The notes under the pieces were generated by a model, which was not told the origin of the DNA, did no database searches, and saw nothing but the letters and a program-made list of their open reading frames with translations. From the NCBI GenBank assembly GCA_944390395.1, contig CALXPY010000008.1, positions 1 through 45,645 of the forward strand: a stretch of DNA of 45,645 bases, in the 5' to 3' direction. Made by a program: the position numbers and the translations under genes. Shown piece after piece: positions 43,969 through 45,645 of the stretch (its first letter is position 1; every line of letters begins with the position of its first letter). The stretch is from an uncultured Clostridia bacterium (GTDB lineage Bacteria > Bacillota > Clostridia > TANB77 > CAG-508).

Positions 43969-44541
43969 CTAATTTTTCTTTTTCTTTTTTGCTACTGAAT
44001 ACCCAAATTTTCCTACTTGCTTATTTAAAGTAAAATATTTACCATTTGCATAAGTTATTAAGTCGCACTTTGTTATATCAAAAGCACCTTTTTCATCAAT
44101 ATATTTCTTATCTGCGTCAATAGATAAAATTTCTGCTAAAAACATACAATGACTTCCCAATTCTTTTATTTCTTTAACTTTACATTCCAATGCTACAGGG
44201 CTTTCTTTAATTATAGGACATTTAACAAATTTAGCTTTTTCTTTAGTAAGTTTCATTTCTTTAAATTTATCCACTTTTGCTCCTGTTTTTACTCCACACC
44301 AATCTGTTGCATACACTAAATTTCTATTTGTTAAATTTATAACAAATTCACCTGTTTCTTTTATTATATTAAATGAATATCTTTCCGGTCTTACTGAAAT
44401 ATAACACATTGCTGGATTTGTATTAGCAATACCTGTCCATGCAACTGTTATAATATTACTCTTTTCCATATTACCACAACTTACCATTACAACAGGTAGT
44501 GGATAAATAAAAGTTCCAGATTTCCAGATTTCTCTACTCAT
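43969..44541 (-). CDS. Flavin reductase-like FMN-binding protein
   Basis: A split-barrel flavoprotein of the flavin reductase family, which uses NAD(P)H to reduce flavin or binds FMN for electron transfer. About 190 aa from the ATG at 44541, 8 bases after GGGGGAG; the ATG six codons upstream overlaps that site. Conserved parts are YPLPVVMVSCGN...NIITVAWTGIANTNPAMCYISVRPERYSFNIIKETGEFVINL and the GVKTGAKVDKF segment, then HCMFLAEILSIDAD. A lysine run ends the protein. It follows the unknown 44547-45386 gene by 5 bases, so the two are cotranscribed. Confidence 0.9.
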   Translation of the reverse strand: MSREIWKSGTFIYPLPVVMVSCGNMEKSNIITVAWTGIANTNPAMCYISVRPERYSFNIIKETGEFVINLTNRNLVYATDWCGVKTGAKVDKFKEMKLTKEKAKFVKCPIIKESPVALECKVKEIKELGSHCMFLAEILSIDADKKYIDEKGAFDITKCDLITYANGKYFTLNKQVGKFGYSVAKKKKKN

Positions 44542-44546
44542 AGTAA

Positions 44547-45386
44547 TTATCTCCCCCATTCTACTTCTTGTTTCGCTTTTTGCCTATTAAACTCGTAAAC
44601 AGCTGACAAATCAGTAGCATCATATTCTATATATAAATTGTTATTTACTCTAAAAGAATAACTATGTGGCTGTTTAATTTCTCCTGAATTACTTTCATTA
44701 TTTTCAACCACTTCTCCAATATATCCTTTCAAAGAATTAACATTAATATTTTCTTCTCCTAATAATTGATCAAGAACAGCATTTCTATATGCCTCTTCCT
44801 CCATTTTAGATATTAATATATTAGAAAAAACTTTATAGCTTTTAGATTTATTTATAGTTCTTCTAATAATTTCATATTCTGTAATAGTAGATTTTACACC
44901 ATTCCAATGATCATAAGATAAATATCCAATGTTTTTTATAGTAGTTTCCACTCCATTAGAAAAATAGATATTATCCACACCATTTTTGTGCATATAATCT
45001 ATTTTCTTTCTTGCATTTCCTTTATATTCACCTACTAAATCAGTATTTAATAGATGCAATATATTATACATTCTTTCTGTGCCACCCAAAATATCAGTAC
45101 GATAAACTGATATAAAAGTAGCCTTATTCATTTTTGTATCAATAATCTTTTTCCTTACTTCTGGATTATTCATCAAATTATAAAAATTATCAATAATAGC
45201 ATACATCCTATTATATTCATTTGCATATTCAGGCTGCATTCTTATTTGATTATCCAACATTCTTTTAACAGTCTGCGAAATTTGCATATTTTTTTCATCT
45301 GTAAATCTAATTACTTTTCCTAAATACATATCACTTAAAATGCTTATTAATTGTTCTTCAGTTATTTTTCTATTATTTTTCTCCAT
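44547..45386 (-). CDS. Hypothetical protein, not recognised
   Basis: A 279-aa soluble protein with no signal peptide or membrane helix and no motif I can assign. It is rich in Asn, Tyr and charged residues and looks alpha-helical (ITEEQLISILSDMYLGKVIRF, EYNRMYAIIDNFYNLM, TITEYEIIRRTINKSK). The C-terminal ~60 residues switch to a beta-like segment (PHSYSFRVNNNLYIEYDATDLSAVYEF). It is the first gene of a two-gene unit with the flavin reductase, behind a TTGTAT-N17-TATAAT promoter, and lies next to an rRNA operon end. Confidence 0.8.
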   Translation of the reverse strand: MEKNNRKITEEQLISILSDMYLGKVIRFTDEKNMQISQTVKRMLDNQIRMQPEYANEYNRMYAIIDNFYNLMNNPEVRKKIIDTKMNKATFISVYRTDILGGTERMYNILHLLNTDLVGEYKGNARKKIDYMHKNGVDNIYFSNGVETTIKNIGYLSYDHWNGVKSTITEYEIIRRTINKSKSYKVFSNILISKMEEEAYRNAVLDQLLGEENINVNSLKGYIGEVVENNESNSGEIKQPHSYSFRVNNNLYIEYDATDLSAVYEFNRQKAKQEVEWGR

Positions 45387-45428
45387 TTTTTTCCCCTATA
45401 ATTACATCGTTTGTTAAAAGCTTTTTAG

Positions 45429-45457
45429 ATTATACTATAAAAATAAAAAAAATACAA
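45429..45457 (-). promoter_or_regulatory. Promoter of the unknown gene-flavin reductase unit
   Basis: Minus-strand TTGTAT (45457-45452), 17 bases, TATAAT (45434-45429), with AGGGGA before the start codon. Confidence 0.7.
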
Positions 45458-45570
45458 ACAATAAATTTGTACTTTTCTAGATTTATTATAATATTATACA
45501 TTTATTATAGAGTTCTTTATCCAATATTAATTATAAATATTATTTTAATTAGATAAAAAGACATAAAAAA

Positions 45571-45645
45571 ACTGGCGACGACCTATTTTCTCAGCAGGGT
45601 AACCCACAAATATCTTCGGCACATTGGAGCTTGACTTCTGTGTTC
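45571..45645 (-). rRNA. rrf: 5S ribosomal RNA, 3' part, cut by the window edge
   Basis: On the minus strand the last 75 bases read GAACACAGAAGTCAAGCTC at the edge, then TGTGCCGAAGATA, GGGTTACCCTGCTGAGA and finish AGGTCGTCGCCAGT. These are the conserved middle and 3' strands of bacterial 5S rRNA. The 5' portion lies beyond the right edge. A TTTTTT follows immediately downstream, with a weak hairpin beyond. It marks the end of an rRNA operon transcribed in the same direction as the neighbouring genes. Confidence 0.93.

Overview
The window is very AT-rich and reads as a chromosomal segment of an anaerobic, probably gut-associated Clostridia-type Bacillota. The evidence is AdhE, a four-subunit ferredoxin-dependent 2-oxoacid oxidoreductase, spore-lineage genes (SpoVB-type flippase, BofC-like and GerS/YdcC-like proteins), a Firmicutes L10 leader, MinDE and strong GGAGG ribosome binding sites. 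I cannot name a species. Nearly all genes lie on the minus strand. The plus-strand exceptions are the por operon, clpE-pgsA and a VirD4-like ATPase locus.

Layout. 1-460: the 3' half of a tRNA-Leu(UAA), which looks like an attachment-site scar, then a decayed IS200/RAYT-type transposase remnant bounded by 24-bp inverted repeats. 464-8000 (minus): minD-minE-rodA-dusB, then a GerS/YdcC-like protein with mazF, then adhE. 8100-10880 (minus): an accessory patch of three tandem paralogs. They share a nearly constant TadE/pilin-like membrane N-terminus but have different C-termini, and between them lie a duplicated unit with a (GA)n microsatellite and a 155-bp imperfect palindrome. 10972-14116 (plus): porG-porD-porA-porB behind a near-consensus promoter. 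14123-17867 (minus): patatin-like phospholipase, topoisomerase III, membrane-anchored protein. 18000-21037 (plus): clpE-pgsA. 21070-25560 (minus): BofC-like protein, a comEC broken by two frameshifts, and an SH3b/NlpC-P60 hydrolase. 25604-29207 (minus): the ribosomal and secretion cluster rpmG-secE-nusG-rplK-rplA-[L10 leader]-rplJ-rplL, closed by a terminator rather than running into rpoB. 29255-32514 (minus): a P-loop kinase/HAD phosphatase fusion, HU, and a SpoVB-type flippase. 32688-38612: a VirD4/TraG-like coupling ATPase broken by one extra base inside its Walker A motif, an orphan FtsX-type permease, and a replication-relaxation-like winged-helix protein. 38610-42027 (minus): GT-C-like membrane protein, rluD, rluB. 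42039-45457 (minus): rpsB-tsf, a flavin reductase and an unrecognised gene. The right edge cuts a minus-strand 5S rRNA gene.

How it works together. Most of the window is core growth machinery: translation, secretion, envelope elongation and division-site selection, and fermentation, where Por supplies acetyl-CoA and reduced ferredoxin and AdhE disposes of acetyl-CoA as ethanol. The unusual signals are the modular pilin-like cassettes with microsatellites, the chromosomal coupling ATPase plus relaxation-type protein with no relaxase in view, the kinase-phosphatase fusion, and long acidic C-terminal tails on MinE and SecE (shorter on S2). Three separate single-base frameshifts, two in comEC and one in the ATPase, could be real decay or sequence errors and should be checked against reads before interpretation.
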